A stretch of 64,000 nucleotides of DNA from Sodaliphilus pleomorphus (GTDB lineage: Bacteria > Bacteroidota > Bacteroidia > Bacteroidales > Muribaculaceae), in contig NZ_CP045696.1 of NCBI RefSeq assembly GCF_009676955.1, positions 1,619,001-1,683,000 of the forward strand, written 5' to 3'. Below, piece after piece: positions 35,828 to 44,812 of the stretch; within the stretch, counting starts at the first letter, position 1, and every line of letters starts with the position of its first letter. The position numbers and the translations under genes are program-made. The notes beneath the pieces are model-generated. The model made no database searches. It saw nothing but the letters and a program-made list of their open reading frames with translations, and had not been told where the DNA came from.

Positions 35828-36457
35828 ATGCGTATATTAGACCGATTGGTTGAGCGACCGCCGCTATTCTACCGCATGTTGTTTCCCGAGACAGTGTGGC
35901 GGTTTCACTTTTTCCCCCACACGGTGTACCTCACCTTCGACGACGGCCCCATTCCCGAGGTCACGCCCTGGGTGCTCGACACGCTCGACAAGTATGGGGT
36001 GAAAGCCACTTTCTTCTGCGTGGGCGAGAACGTGCAGCGCAATCCCGAGCTATTCCAGGAGATACTGCGCCGCGGGCACAGTGTGGGCAACCACACCATG
36101 AGCCACATGCAGGGCGCCAAGGTCACGACCAAGACCTATCTGCACAACGTGTTCAAGGCCAACGAGCTCATACACTCGGTGCTCTTCCGCCCGCCTCACG
36201 GGCTCATACGCTACGGCCAGTCGAAGGTGCTGCGTGCACGGTTCACTATTGTGATGTATGACCTGGTGAGCCACGACTACAGCCGCAAGCTCAACGGCGA
36301 GCAGGTGCTCGACAACGTGAAGCGCTTTGCCCGCAACGGGTCGATCATCGTGTTTCACGACTCGCTCAAGGCCGAGAAAAACATGAAATATGCCCTGCCG
36401 CGTGCCATCGAGTGGCTCAGGGAGAAAGGTTACAACTTTGAGCGGCTCCCCATGTGA
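35828..36457 (+). CDS. Polysaccharide deacetylase (NodB/CE4 family)
   Basis: This 209-residue protein has the CE4 motifs in order: TFDDGP (residues ~37-42, catalytic base and metal Asp), HTMSH (~88-92, metal histidines), RPPHG (~117-121) and IIVFHDS near residue 176. Such enzymes remove N- or O-acetyl groups from envelope glycans with a divalent metal. No clear signal peptide is seen; the N-terminus (MRILDRLVERPPLFYRMLFPETVWRF) is only modestly hydrophobic, so location is uncertain. The queG frame starts within its 3' end. Confidence 0.92.
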   Translation: MRILDRLVERPPLFYRMLFPETVWRFHFFPHTVYLTFDDGPIPEVTPWVLDTLDKYGVKATFFCVGENVQRNPELFQEILRRGHSVGNHTMSHMQGAKVTTKTYLHNVFKANELIHSVLFRPPHGLIRYGQSKVLRARFTIVMYDLVSHDYSRKLNGEQVLDNVKRFARNGSIIVFHDSLKAEKNMKYALPRAIEWLREKGYNFERLPM

Positions 36458-37373
36458 TATTGCCCTGCGCGTGAAGCAGCAGGCGAGGCTCCTGGGCTTT
36501 GACGCCTGCGGCTATGCCCAAGCGGGCCCGGTGAGCAGCCAGGCGGCTGCCCGCTATGGCCAGTGGCTGGCCCAGGGCAAGAACGGCTGCATGGCCTGGG
36601 CGGGCAACTACCGCGACCTGCGCTGCGACCCCACCCTGCTGCTGCCCGGCGCCAAGACGGTGATAAGCCTGGCCATGAACTACTATCCGCGCCGTTTCAA
36701 GCCTGCCGGCACGGCACAGATGGCCTATTACGCCTACGGGCGCGATTACCACGAGGTGGTGCGCGACCGCGCTCGGCAGCTGGCGCGCTGCATCGAGCAG
36801 CTCACGGGTTGCACGAGCCGCGTGTGTGTGGACTCGGCCCCCGTGCTTGAGCGCTACTGGGCGCAGCGTGCAGGCATAGGGTACCCGGGGCTCAACGGCC
36901 TTGTCATCATACCCGGCCGTGGAAGCTATTTTTTCTTGTGCGAGCTGTTGACCACGCTCGAGTTGCCGCCCGACGCGCCGTGCACCCTCACGTGCCAGGG
37001 CTGCCATGCTTGCGAGCGCAGCTGTCCTGCCGGCGCTCTCCAGGGCGGCGCTCTCGACGCCCGCCGCTGCATCTCGTGTCTCACCATCGAGTATCGCGGT
37101 GCCGAGCTGCCCCAGTGGCTGGCCCCGGCGATAGGCGACCGCGTGTACGGCTGCGATGCCTGCCAGCAGTGCTGTCCCCACAACCGCGATGCCACGGGCA
37201 CGGCCGTGCCCGAGTTCCAGCCCAGCGACGAGCTGCTTGCCCTCACGCTCGACGACATCGCGGGCATGGACCAGGCCCGATTCTCGCGCCTGTTCAGCCA
37301 CAGCGCCGTCAAGCGCGCCAAGCTCGCGGGGCTGCAGCGCAATGCCGCCTTCATCAAGCGCCGCCGGCGTTAG
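36438..37373 (+). CDS. queG: Epoxyqueuosine reductase QueG
   Basis: About 311 residues with the QueG features: ARLLGFDACGYA at the N-terminus, LAMNYYP near residue 75, and two 4Fe-4S clusters from CQGCHACERSCP and CDACQQCCPHNR, with an isolated Cys in ISCL between them. The enzyme makes queuosine in tRNA using cobalamin. The start is uncertain: an ATG at 36390 overlaps the deacetylase gene by 68 bases, a TTG at 36438 by 20, and a GTG at 36471 would leave a very short N-terminus. I chose the TTG because it gives the usual distance to GFDACG. It converges with the minus-strand regulator gene, 9 bases apart. Confidence 0.9.
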   Translation: MSGSPCDIALRVKQQARLLGFDACGYAQAGPVSSQAAARYGQWLAQGKNGCMAWAGNYRDLRCDPTLLLPGAKTVISLAMNYYPRRFKPAGTAQMAYYAYGRDYHEVVRDRARQLARCIEQLTGCTSRVCVDSAPVLERYWAQRAGIGYPGLNGLVIIPGRGSYFFLCELLTTLELPPDAPCTLTCQGCHACERSCPAGALQGGALDARRCISCLTIEYRGAELPQWLAPAIGDRVYGCDACQQCCPHNRDATGTAVPEFQPSDELLALTLDDIAGMDQARFSRLFSHSAVKRAKLAGLQRNAAFIKRRRR

Positions 37374-37382
37374 CTCTTGGGG

Positions 37383-37859
37383 CTACAGATAGGGCACGTG
37401 GGCGGTGAAGTGCTCGCCGTCGGTGACGAGGATGCGTGTGCTTGCCCGTGTCCTGGCCATGGCCTTGCTCAACTGCTGGTAGTCGATGCCGTTGCCTGAG
37501 GGGGCGGTGTGCTCTTCAAATTTTTCGATGGCTGCCTTCATGTCGTCTTCTACAACGGGTTTCAGCAGGTAGTCGATGCTGTTGACCTTGAAAGCCTTGA
37601 TGGCATAGTCGTCGTAGGCCGTGGTGAAAATCACAGGCGTTTTCACCATTATCCTGTCGAAGATCTCGAAGCAGTTGCCGTCGTCGAGCTCGATGTCCAT
37701 AAACACCAGGTCGAGGTCGCTATTGCTGGAAATGCCGGCTATGGCGTCGGCGACAGTTTCGGCAGTGAACACGAGCTGGTAGCCGGGGCGCAGGGTCTCG
37801 ACAATGTTTTGAAGATTGAGCCGGGCAAAGACTTCGTTTTCAATAATGGCGTATTTCAT
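37383..37859 (-). CDS. Response regulator receiver protein, LytTR type but truncated
   Basis: This 158-residue protein has a complete receiver domain: phospho-acceptor Asp in LVFMDIELDDG (~residue 55), Thr in VIFTTAYDDYAIKAF (~79-83) and Lys in DYLLKP (~104). The linker and the first strand of a LytTR DNA-binding domain follow (STRILVTDGEHF), then a stop. Full-length relatives are ~240 residues, so the DNA-binding domain is essentially missing. No histidine kinase lies nearby. Its ATG overlaps the helicase stop by 4 bases, so it is translationally coupled to the helicase. The truncation sits exactly where gene orientation switches. Confidence 0.85.
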   Translation of the reverse strand: MKYAIIENEVFARLNLQNIVETLRPGYQLVFTAETVADAIAGISSNSDLDLVFMDIELDDGNCFEIFDRIMVKTPVIFTTAYDDYAIKAFKVNSIDYLLKPVVEDDMKAAIEKFEEHTAPSGNGIDYQQLSKAMARTRASTRILVTDGEHFTAHVPYL

Positions 37860-39769
37860 AATGATGGCGGTAGTTGGCTATAGTCCTGTTGTTGCGGGGC
37901 CTTGAGTGAGGCCACATAGTTGTAGAGACGCTTGTAGAAGGGGTGGCGCGTGAGGGTGGAGGCGTCGCCCAGGATGATGAGCTTCATGCGGGCGCGGGTG
38001 ATGGCCACGTTCATGCGGCGCAGGTCGCGCAGGAAGCCTATCTGGCCCTCGTCGTTGGCGCGCACGAGGCTTATGAGTATCACGTCGCGCTCCTGGCCCT
38101 GGAAGCCGTCGACGGTGTTGACCGCAATCAGGTGGCGGTAGGGCTTGAAATAGGCCGTGCCGCGCACCAGGCGGCGCAGCAGTTGCACCTGGGCGCGGTA
38201 GGGCGAGATGATGCCCACGTCGATGCGCTCGTCGAGCACGTGCTGGCTGCCTATCTTCTCAAAGTAGTCGTGCAGGGTGTTGAGCGTGAGCAGGGCCTCG
38301 TCGTGGTTGACGCGCCCGAAGCTGGCGCCCACAAAGTGCTCCTTGAAGTCCATGCCGGTGGTGTCGACCCACGTCATGGGGGTGTCGAGGTCGAGGATGC
38401 TGCGGTTGCGCACCTGGGGGGCGCTCACGACCTGGCCGTGGTAGAACCACTGGCTCGAGAAGTGCACGATGGCCTCGTTCATGCGGTATTGCACCTTGAG
38501 CAGGGTCACCACCTGGGGGTTGGTCTCGACGATGCGCTCCATCAGGGTCTTGCCCAGGCCTCCTTTCAAGGCCTCGAGGCTCTTTACGGTGGGTGGCAGC
38601 TGGCAGTGGTCGCCGGCCAGAATCACGCGGTGGGCCTTGGCGATGGCGATCCAGCAGGCGGCTTCGAGGGCCTGGGCGGCCTCGTCGATAAAGAGGGTGC
38701 CAAATTTCATGCCCTCGAGCACACGGCTGCTGCTGCCGGCCAGGGTGCAGGCGATGACGCGTGCCGAGGCCATGAGGTCGTTGTTGATGGTGAACTCGAG
38801 CTGCGTGGCGCGGCTCTTGAGGCGGTCGAGCTTGTCGTGGTAGCCGGCATCGCCGCGACGGCGGTGCCCCTGCATCTCGCGCACGGCCTTGCGCATGGCC
38901 CACAGCTTGGGATAGTCGGGGTGGGCCTCGAAGCGGCGCTCATAGGTGAAGGCCAGCATCTTGTCGTTGACGCGGGTGGGGTTGCCCACACGCAGCACCT
39001 CGATGCCGCGGTCGACGAGTCGCTCGCTTATCCAGTCGACGGCCATGTTGCTCTGTGCGCACACGAGCACCTGGCTCTCACGCCTCAGCGTCTCGAAGAT
39101 GGCCTCGACCAGTGTAGTGGTCTTGCCGGTGCCCGGGGGGCCGTGCACCACGGCCACGTCCTTGGCCCGCAGCACCTCGTTTACGGCCTTTTCCTGCGTG
39201 GGGTTGAGCCAGGGAAACGACATGGGGGCAAAGGTGAACTTGCCGGGCTTGCCGGGGTTGTAAAACATGTCGCGCAGCTCGGCCAGGCGGCCGTCGCGGG
39301 CACGTGCCACGCGGTCGAGGGCGGCAGTCATGAGGCGATAGGTGGTTTCGTCAAAGGAGAGTTGCACGCCCAGCAGCTCGCAGGCCTTGAGCTCGGCCAC
39401 GCAGCCGGCGTCGGGCACGGCCACCACCATGCGCTGGGGCTCGGCATAGCTCACAGTGCCGGTGCGCTTGAAGTAGCGGGGCGTGCCCAGGGCGTCGACG
39501 GCGAAAAACATGACCTGGCGCCCGTACTCAAAGTTGTGCTCGATGTCGGTGTCGTCGGCAGTGCGCGTGAGCTCCACCACCAGCTGGTTGAGCGAGTTGT
39601 AGTAGCTGCGGCCAGCTTGCACGGGATACCAGCAATCGCCGCGTTTCACCTTGCGCTCGATGCCCAGGGTCTCGGTTTGCCGCTGGAATTCCTCTCTCTC
39701 GGCCTTGTACTCGAGCTCGAGCAGTTGGCGCTGCTTGTGCAATTGCAATATGGGGTTGACTGCGTTCAT
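37856..39769 (-). CDS. Superfamily 1 DNA/RNA helicase (IGHMBP2/Upf1-like AAA)
   Basis: This 637-residue protein has the Upf1-like SF1 helicase motifs in order: Walker A GPPGTGKTTTLVEAI (~residues 209-223), motif Ia AQSNMAVD, Walker B FIDEAAQALE (DEAA, typical of this group), motif III GDHCQLPPTV, motif IV QYRMNEAI, and motifs V/VI VDGFQGQERDVILISLVR and NVAITRARMKLIILGD. The N-terminal ~190 residues are a beta-rich accessory region. The likely role is ATP-driven unwinding of nucleic acid in the cytoplasm. The ATG at 39769 begins MNAVNPILQL; the longer open frame upstream belongs to sdaA DNA. It is read between sdaA (32 bases upstream) and the receiver gene. Confidence 0.9.
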   Translation of the reverse strand: MNAVNPILQLHKQRQLLELEYKAEREEFQRQTETLGIERKVKRGDCWYPVQAGRSYYNSLNQLVVELTRTADDTDIEHNFEYGRQVMFFAVDALGTPRYFKRTGTVSYAEPQRMVVAVPDAGCVAELKACELLGVQLSFDETTYRLMTAALDRVARARDGRLAELRDMFYNPGKPGKFTFAPMSFPWLNPTQEKAVNEVLRAKDVAVVHGPPGTGKTTTLVEAIFETLRRESQVLVCAQSNMAVDWISERLVDRGIEVLRVGNPTRVNDKMLAFTYERRFEAHPDYPKLWAMRKAVREMQGHRRRGDAGYHDKLDRLKSRATQLEFTINNDLMASARVIACTLAGSSSRVLEGMKFGTLFIDEAAQALEAACWIAIAKAHRVILAGDHCQLPPTVKSLEALKGGLGKTLMERIVETNPQVVTLLKVQYRMNEAIVHFSSQWFYHGQVVSAPQVRNRSILDLDTPMTWVDTTGMDFKEHFVGASFGRVNHDEALLTLNTLHDYFEKIGSQHVLDERIDVGIISPYRAQVQLLRRLVRGTAYFKPYRHLIAVNTVDGFQGQERDVILISLVRANDEGQIGFLRDLRRMNVAITRARMKLIILGDASTLTRHPFYKRLYNYVASLKAPQQQDYSQLPPSL

Positions 39770-39801
39770 CGTGTGTGGATAATTTTGTGCGGGGTTGGGC
39801 T

Positions 39802-41021
39802 TCACAGCACGGCCAGGCCTCCCTCGCTGGTCTCCTTGTAGAGCGAGGGCAGGTCTTTGCCCGTCTGTTTCATCACGCGCACCACCTTGTCGAAGCTCAC
39901 GCGGTGGGTGCCGTCGCTGAACGAGGAGTAGAGGTTGGCGTCGAGGGCGCGTGCGGCGGCATAGGCGTTGCGCTCGATGCAGGGTATCTGCACCATGCCG
40001 CACATGGGGTCGCACGTGAGGCCCAGGTGGTGCTCGAGGCCCATCTCGGCGGCATACTCGATTTGTGCCGGCGAGCCGCCGAAGAGCTGTGTGGCGGCGG
40101 CGCTGGCCATGGCGCAGGCCACGCCCACCTCGCCCTGGCAGCCCACCTCGGCACCCGATATCGAGGCATTGGTCTTGACCACGTTGCCAAAGAGGCCGGC
40201 GGTGGCCAGGGCGCGCAAGATGCGCCGGGTGCTGAAGTTCTTGCTGTTGTACAGGTGGTAGAGCACGGCCGGCATCACGCCGCAGCTGCCGCAGGTGGGG
40301 GCGGTGACGATGAGGTGGCCGGCGGCGTTCTCCTCGCTCACGGCCAGGGCGTAGGCATAGGTGAGGCCGCGGCTGCGCACGCTCTCGTTGTAGCCCTGGG
40401 CGTGGATGTAGTAGCTGGCGGCCTTGCGGCGCACGCCCAGCGGGCCTGGCAGCACGCCCTCCTCGTCGAGGCCGCGCTTGATGTGGCCACCATGGCCTGC
40501 CACACGGTGGCCAGGTAGTCCCATATACCCGCGCCCTCGCACTCGTCGACATATTCCCAGTAGGTCTTACCCGTGCTCTCGCACCAGTGCAGGATCTCGT
40601 CGATGGTCGACATCTTGTAGAGCTGTGGCTTGTAGCTGGGCTTGCCCTCCTCGGCCAGGTCGCCGCCGCCCACGCTGTAGACGGTCCAGTCGTCGATGAG
40701 GTTGTCGTGGTCGCCATAGGCCTTGAAGTTCATGCCGTTGGGGTGAAAGGGCAGGAACTTGTCGGGGCGCCACACGATGCGTGTGGGGGCCACGGGCTTG
40801 AGAATGTCGGTGAGGGCCACGTCGGTGAGGTGGCCGCGGCCGGTGGCGGCAAGCGAGCCGTAGAGGGTGACCTCAAACTGCTTGATGCCGCCCGAGCGAT
40901 GGGTGAACTTGATGACGTCGCGCACGCGCTTGATGAAGCGCTCGGCGGCAAAGCGCGGCCCCATGGTGTGGCTGCTCGACGGGCCGTGCCCTATTTTATA
41001 GATTTCCCTTATCGATTCCAT
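39802..41021 (-). pseudogene. sdaA: L-serine ammonia-lyase (SdaA, Fe-S type), single-base frameshift
   Basis: The N-terminal part (MESIREIYKIGHGPSSSHTMGP through YLATVWQAMVA) lies in one frame from 41021. The C-terminal part (HIKRGLDEEGVLPGPL, then [26 protein letters not shown], to EGGLAVL) lies in another. The junction is near 40483-40491, where one C appears missing from a GCCCAC-like run; restoring it would give a continuous protein of about 405 residues with all iron-sulfur cysteines. The enzyme deaminates L-serine to pyruvate. Since the rest is well conserved, the shift is either very recent or a sequencing error. The FucP-like carrier gene lies 51 bases upstream in the same direction. 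Confidence 0.88.
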
Positions 41022-41072
41022 AGGCGGTTGTGAAAAATGTGTGATGCATGATGGCTCCTGCGGCTGCACGTG

Positions 41073-42326
41073 CTATGCCCGGCTGCGGCGTGCGTAGCTG
41101 TAGATGGCATAGGCGAGCACGATGACAAAGGTGGAGAGCGGCACGACCAGGGCCTGGGTCATTGTGTAGTGGTCGGCCACATAGCCCAGGGCCAGTGGGC
41201 CAATGGCGCCGCCCACCACGCTCATCATGAGTATCGACGAGGCCTTCTCGGTGTTGGCACCCAGCCCTTGGATCGACAGGGCAAAGATGGTGGGGAACAT
41301 GATGCTCTCAAACACATAGAGCACGATGAGCGCCATCTTGGAGAAAAGGCCCAGGCCGCTCATGGCCAGCAACAGCATGGCCACGGTGCCCAGGGCGCAG
41401 GCCAGAAATATCTTCTCGGTGGCCACGCGGCTCATCAAGATGCCGCCCACCACGCGGCCCACCATGAAGAGCAGCAAGCCGCCCATCGACAGGGCCCAGG
41501 TGGCCTGCATGGGGGTCATGAAGCCGTCGTCGGTCATGAAGTTGATGAAGAAGGTGTTGATCGATATCTCTGAAATCTCGTAGGCAATGAGGGCCGCAAA
41601 CCCGAAGAAGAAGGCCACGCCCAGTGCCTTGCGGGCTGTGCCGCCAGCAGCGTCGGCCGCCTTGGCTCGCCGGGGCGGGGCGATGATGACCTCGGGCAGG
41701 TGAATGAAGGTGAAGCACACGGCCACCACCAGCATGATCACGGCAATCACCGTGTAGGGCACAGCGATGCTCGCGCTGGCCTCGGCCCCCGAGTTGCCAA
41801 AGAAGAACTGGCCGCCCATGAGCGCGCCCATCATGCAGCCCAGGCCGTTGAACGACTGGGCGATGTTGAGCCGGCTGGCCGAGGTCTTGGGGTCGCCCAG
41901 CAGGGTCACATAGGGGTTGGCCGCCGTCTCGAGCAGCACCAGGCCCAGACCCAGCACAAAGAGCGGGGTGAGGATGTAGTAGAAGCTGCCCAGGTTCACG
42001 GCCGGCATAAACAGAAACGAGCCCACGGCAAAGAGCAGCAGCCCCGTGATCACGCCCACGCGGGTGCCCAGCCGCCTGATGAGCAGGCCGGCCGGCAGCG
42101 CCCCCAGGAAGTAGGCCATGTACACCATCATCTGGATGAGCGACGACTGCGTCTTGCTCACGTGCAAGATGAGCTGGTAGTGCTTGTTGAGCACGTCGAG
42201 TATGGCCCGCGAGCCGCCCCACAGGAAGAAGAGCGAGGTGATGAGGATAAACGGTATCACATATTCTTTGGCCACCAGGCGGGTTGCGCCGCCCTTGTTG
42301 GCCTTGTTTTCGGTCGTTATTTCCAT
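41073..42326 (-). CDS. FucP-like MFS sugar:H+ symporter
   Basis: This 417-residue, 12-helix carrier resembles L-fucose permease FucP: YVIPFILITSLFFLWGG at helix 1, LLETAANPYVTLLGDPKTSASRLNIAQSFNGLGCMMG in the middle and ESIMFPTIFALSIQGLG near helix 10. It would import a monosaccharide with protons; which sugar is unknown. The start is the ATG at 42326 (MEITTENKA), 30 bases after a minus-strand -7 element; the longer reading is upstream of the promoter. It heads a minus-strand unit with sdaA and the helicase. Confidence 0.88.
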   Translation of the reverse strand: MEITTENKANKGGATRLVAKEYVIPFILITSLFFLWGGSRAILDVLNKHYQLILHVSKTQSSLIQMMVYMAYFLGALPAGLLIRRLGTRVGVITGLLLFAVGSFLFMPAVNLGSFYYILTPLFVLGLGLVLLETAANPYVTLLGDPKTSASRLNIAQSFNGLGCMMGALMGGQFFFGNSGAEASASIAVPYTVIAVIMLVVAVCFTFIHLPEVIIAPPRRAKAADAAGGTARKALGVAFFFGFAALIAYEISEISINTFFINFMTDDGFMTPMQATWALSMGGLLLFMVGRVVGGILMSRVATEKIFLACALGTVAMLLLAMSGLGLFSKMALIVLYVFESIMFPTIFALSIQGLGANTEKASSILMMSVVGGAIGPLALGYVADHYTMTQALVVPLSTFVIVLAYAIYSYARRSRA

Positions 42327-42356
42327 GCTTGAGAATTTTACTTTTCCAATTTGGGG

Positions 42357-42364
42357 CAAATTTA
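42357..42364 (-). promoter_or_regulatory. -7 promoter element of the FucP-like carrier unit
   Basis: Read on the minus strand this is TAAATTTG, matching TAnnTTTG, 30 bases before the ATG at 42326. Confidence 0.6.
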
Positions 42365-42376
42365 CACAAAAATACT

Positions 42377-42384
42377 TACATTTG
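42377..42384 (+). promoter_or_regulatory. -7 promoter element of the phospholipase gene
   Basis: TACATTTG matches TAnnTTTG, 80 bases before the ATG at 42465. It lies back to back with the minus-strand promoter, 12 bases apart. Confidence 0.5.
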
Positions 42385-42464
42385 CGAATTATAAACGCCG
42401 GGGCTGCCCCCAGGCTTGGCCAGCCTTGGACTTTTTTTGCACGTGACACATTTTATTGCGCAAA

Positions 42465-43316
42465 ATGCACTTTTCTTTAAAATTCATCTTGCTCGTCGTG
42501 GCGCTGTCGGTATTGCCGTTGTGCCTTGAGGGGCAAATCGTGGTGCCCAAGACCAGCAGCGAGTTTAATGCCGACTCGATACGCCGCGACTACGACAACC
42601 GCCCGTTTTTCGGGCTTTACAAAGACAACTATTTCACAGTGGGCACCTCGATGGGCGAGGGCCGTCCCAACCAGGCCAACAGCGATGTGAAATTTCAGGT
42701 GAGCATCGCGCAGCGCCTCACGCGCAGTGTGCTGCCGTTTCACTCCTATCTGTTTTTGTTCTACTCGCAGAGGTGCATGTGGAACGTGTTTGAAAACTCG
42801 CTGCCCGTGCACGACATCAATTTCAATCCCGGCATAGGGCTGTCGAAGCTTTTGATCAACCACAACCGCCTGGTGGGCAAGATCACCTTTCTTGTTGAGC
42901 ACGAGAGCAACGGCCGCAGCCGCATGGCGAGCCGCAGCTGGAACAAGATATCGATTTCGGGCGCTGTGTATCTCGACCCCAATCTCATGGTGCACGGCAA
43001 GTACTGGATACCCATCATCGACGGCGGCAACAACAAGGACATCTTGCGCTACAGCGGTCTTTGCCAGGCAGGCCTGCAAGCTGTGTCCAACGACCAGCGG
43101 TGGGTGCTGTCGCTCACGTTGGTCAAGCGCGAGGGCTGGAACCTGAACTACAACACCATTGTCGACCTGGGTTACCGCCTGCGCAAGAACGACAACCAGT
43201 TTCTTGTGCTTCATTTCTACAACGGCTATGGCGAGAGCCTGCTCGACTACAACAAGTTTCACTCGCGCATTAGGTTCGGCCTGCTCATCAAGCCCAAGTT
43301 TTTCAGCGACTTCTGA
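42465..43316 (+). CDS. pldA: Outer-membrane phospholipase A (OMPLA/PldA-like)
   Basis: This 283-residue protein has a signal peptide (LKFILLVVALSVLPLCLEG) and alternating strands of a beta-barrel ending in Phe. The OMPLA active site is recognisable: His146 and Ser148 in EHESNGRSR, and Asn160 in SRSWNK, with the same H-x-S and 14-residue His-to-Asn spacing as the E. coli enzyme. It hydrolyses phospholipids in the outer membrane and is normally silent until the membrane is disturbed. The start is the ATG at 42465; an upstream in-frame TTG is less likely. Confidence 0.85.
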   Translation: MHFSLKFILLVVALSVLPLCLEGQIVVPKTSSEFNADSIRRDYDNRPFFGLYKDNYFTVGTSMGEGRPNQANSDVKFQVSIAQRLTRSVLPFHSYLFLFYSQRCMWNVFENSLPVHDINFNPGIGLSKLLINHNRLVGKITFLVEHESNGRSRMASRSWNKISISGAVYLDPNLMVHGKYWIPIIDGGNNKDILRYSGLCQAGLQAVSNDQRWVLSLTLVKREGWNLNYNTIVDLGYRLRKNDNQFLVLHFYNGYGESLLDYNKFHSRIRFGLLIKPKFFSDF

Positions 43317-43365
43317 GTCGCCCCCCCCTCTCTGGCTGCTGCATTTTTTATCAACGACAATCGCA

Positions 43366-44460
43366 ATGCATAAAATACTATCACTCATGAGTGCGCTATC
43401 AATCACAACAAGTGCTGCTGCAACACCGCTCACCCTGGTGGTGGGCACCTACACGGGCAGCGGCAGCCGCGGCGTGTACACCTGTCGCATCGACCCGGCC
43501 AGCCTCGAGGTCGAGACACTCGACTCGGTGCAGGTCGACAACCCGTCTTATCTGGTGGTGGCCCCCGACGGCCGCCACGTCTACACCGTGGGCGAGAACG
43601 GGCCGGGCAAGTCACGCGTCAACGCCCTGAGCCTCGACCCGGCCACGGGCCGCATGCAGCTGCTGGGCAGCGTCGACGCGCAGTGTGCCGACCCGTGCCA
43701 CATCACCTTCTTGTCGCCCCGCACCTTGAGCGTGGCGGGCTACTCGAGCGGCACGCTGGTGCTCTTCGACCTCAACGACGACGGCACCGTGACACAGGCC
43801 GTCGAGGTGCTGCAATTCCACGCCACGAGCATCAAGCGCAACCAGGCAAGCAGCCACATCCACTACACCGCCGTGGCCCCCGACGGCCGCCACCTGCTGG
43901 CCACCAACCTGGGCGGCGACCTGGTATATGTGTTCGACATCGTTAAGCGCACCGCCCGCGGCACCGCCCGCCTGCAACTGCACGGCGATGTGCAGGTGGC
44001 TCCCGGCACCGGGCCGCGCCACCTGGCCTTTGCCCCCGACGGCCGCCACTGCTATGTGCTGGGCGAGCTGAGCGACGACGTGCTGGCCTATGACTACGAC
44101 GACGGCCGCCTCGGCCTGTTGCAGACGCTGAATGCCGCCCTGCGCCCTGCCCACGGGGGCGGCGACATTCACATCGACCCCAGCGGCCGCTATCTCTATG
44201 CCAGCGTGCGGCTGGTCGACGACGGCATTGCCATCTACAAGATCGGGCCCGACGGCCGGCTCACCCGTGCTGGCTACCAGCTCACGGGCAGGCACCCGCG
44301 CAATTTCATGATCACCCCCGACGGGCGCCTGCTGCTGTGTGCCTGCCGCGACGACAACGTGATACAGCTCTACAGCATCGACCCTGCCACGGGCCTGTTG
44401 ACCCGCCTGGGCCGCGACCTGCACGTGAGCAAGCCCGTGTGCATAAAACTGGTGCCGTGA
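43366..44460 (+). CDS. Lactonase family beta-propeller protein (6-phosphogluconolactonase-like)
   Basis: This 364-residue protein has repeated propeller blades: GTYTGSGSRGVYTCRID at the start, VAPDGRHVYTVGE, APDGRHLLATNLGGDLVYVFD, FAPDGRHCYVLGELSDDVLAYD, DPSGRYLYASVR and TPDGRLLLCACRDDNVIQLYSID. This is the seven-bladed YbhE/Pgl lactonase family. A short hydrophobic N-terminus (ILSLMSALSITTSAAA) suggests export. Family members open sugar lactones; with export the exact substrate is open. It is 49 bases after the phospholipase gene. Confidence 0.88.
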   Translation: MHKILSLMSALSITTSAAATPLTLVVGTYTGSGSRGVYTCRIDPASLEVETLDSVQVDNPSYLVVAPDGRHVYTVGENGPGKSRVNALSLDPATGRMQLLGSVDAQCADPCHITFLSPRTLSVAGYSSGTLVLFDLNDDGTVTQAVEVLQFHATSIKRNQASSHIHYTAVAPDGRHLLATNLGGDLVYVFDIVKRTARGTARLQLHGDVQVAPGTGPRHLAFAPDGRHCYVLGELSDDVLAYDYDDGRLGLLQTLNAALRPAHGGGDIHIDPSGRYLYASVRLVDDGIAIYKIGPDGRLTRAGYQLTGRHPRNFMITPDGRLLLCACRDDNVIQLYSIDPATGLLTRLGRDLHVSKPVCIKLVP

Positions 44461-44539
44461 CGCCGCAGCAGCGCCGTGGCGTTGCAGCCGCTGTGAGGGG
44501 CTCATGCCCGGGCGGGTGTCGAGGATCCACCAGGGCGCA

Positions 44540-44578
44540 AAAAAAAAAACTGCAAGACCTCGTGCGAAGTCTTGCAGT
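44540..44578 (-). terminator. Terminator of tRNA-Tyr
   Basis: On the minus strand a perfect 10-base stem (ACTGCAAGAC/GTCTTGCAGT) is followed by a run of ten Ts. Confidence 0.9.
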
Positions 44579-44580
44579 GT

Positions 44581-44662
44581 GGGTAGAGATGGATTCGAAC
44601 CACCGAAGCTATAAAGCAGCAGATTTACAGTCTGCCCCATTTGGCCACTCTGGAATCTACCC
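44581..44662 (-). tRNA. tRNA-Tyr (GTA anticodon)
   Basis: Read on the minus strand, this 82-base sequence has a 7-base acceptor stem (GGGTAGA/TCTACCC), an anticodon loop CTGTAAA with GTA, a T loop GGTTCGAATCC and the long variable arm expected of bacterial tRNA-Tyr. The 3' CCA is not encoded. It stands alone with its own promoter and terminator. Confidence 0.96.
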
Positions 44663-44684
44663 GTGCCATTTGAAATGCGTGATG

Positions 44685-44692
44685 CAAAGGTA
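44685..44692 (-). promoter_or_regulatory. -7 promoter element of tRNA-Tyr
   Basis: On the minus strand the sequence is TACCTTTG, matching TAnnTTTG, 22 bases before the tRNA. Confidence 0.65.
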
Positions 44693-44777
44693 AGCAATTT
44701 TTCAAGATGTCCCAAATTTATTGGTTCCTTTTTCTTGCCTTTGCCCACGATTTTTTGCCTTTGTCGGGTATAATTGT

Positions 44778-44785
44778 TACTTTTG
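44778..44785 (+). promoter_or_regulatory. -7 promoter element of the DUF4369 lipoprotein gene
   Basis: TACTTTTG matches TAnnTTTG, 27 bases before the ATG at 44813. Confidence 0.55.
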
Positions 44786-44812
44786 TGCTATCACTAAGTT
44801 GCAATATTGCCG

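Noticed and set aside
44337..44693. A 118-codon plus-strand frame across the tRNA-Tyr region
   Set aside because: It overlaps the lactonase 3' end, the tRNA and its terminator, and has no family signal.
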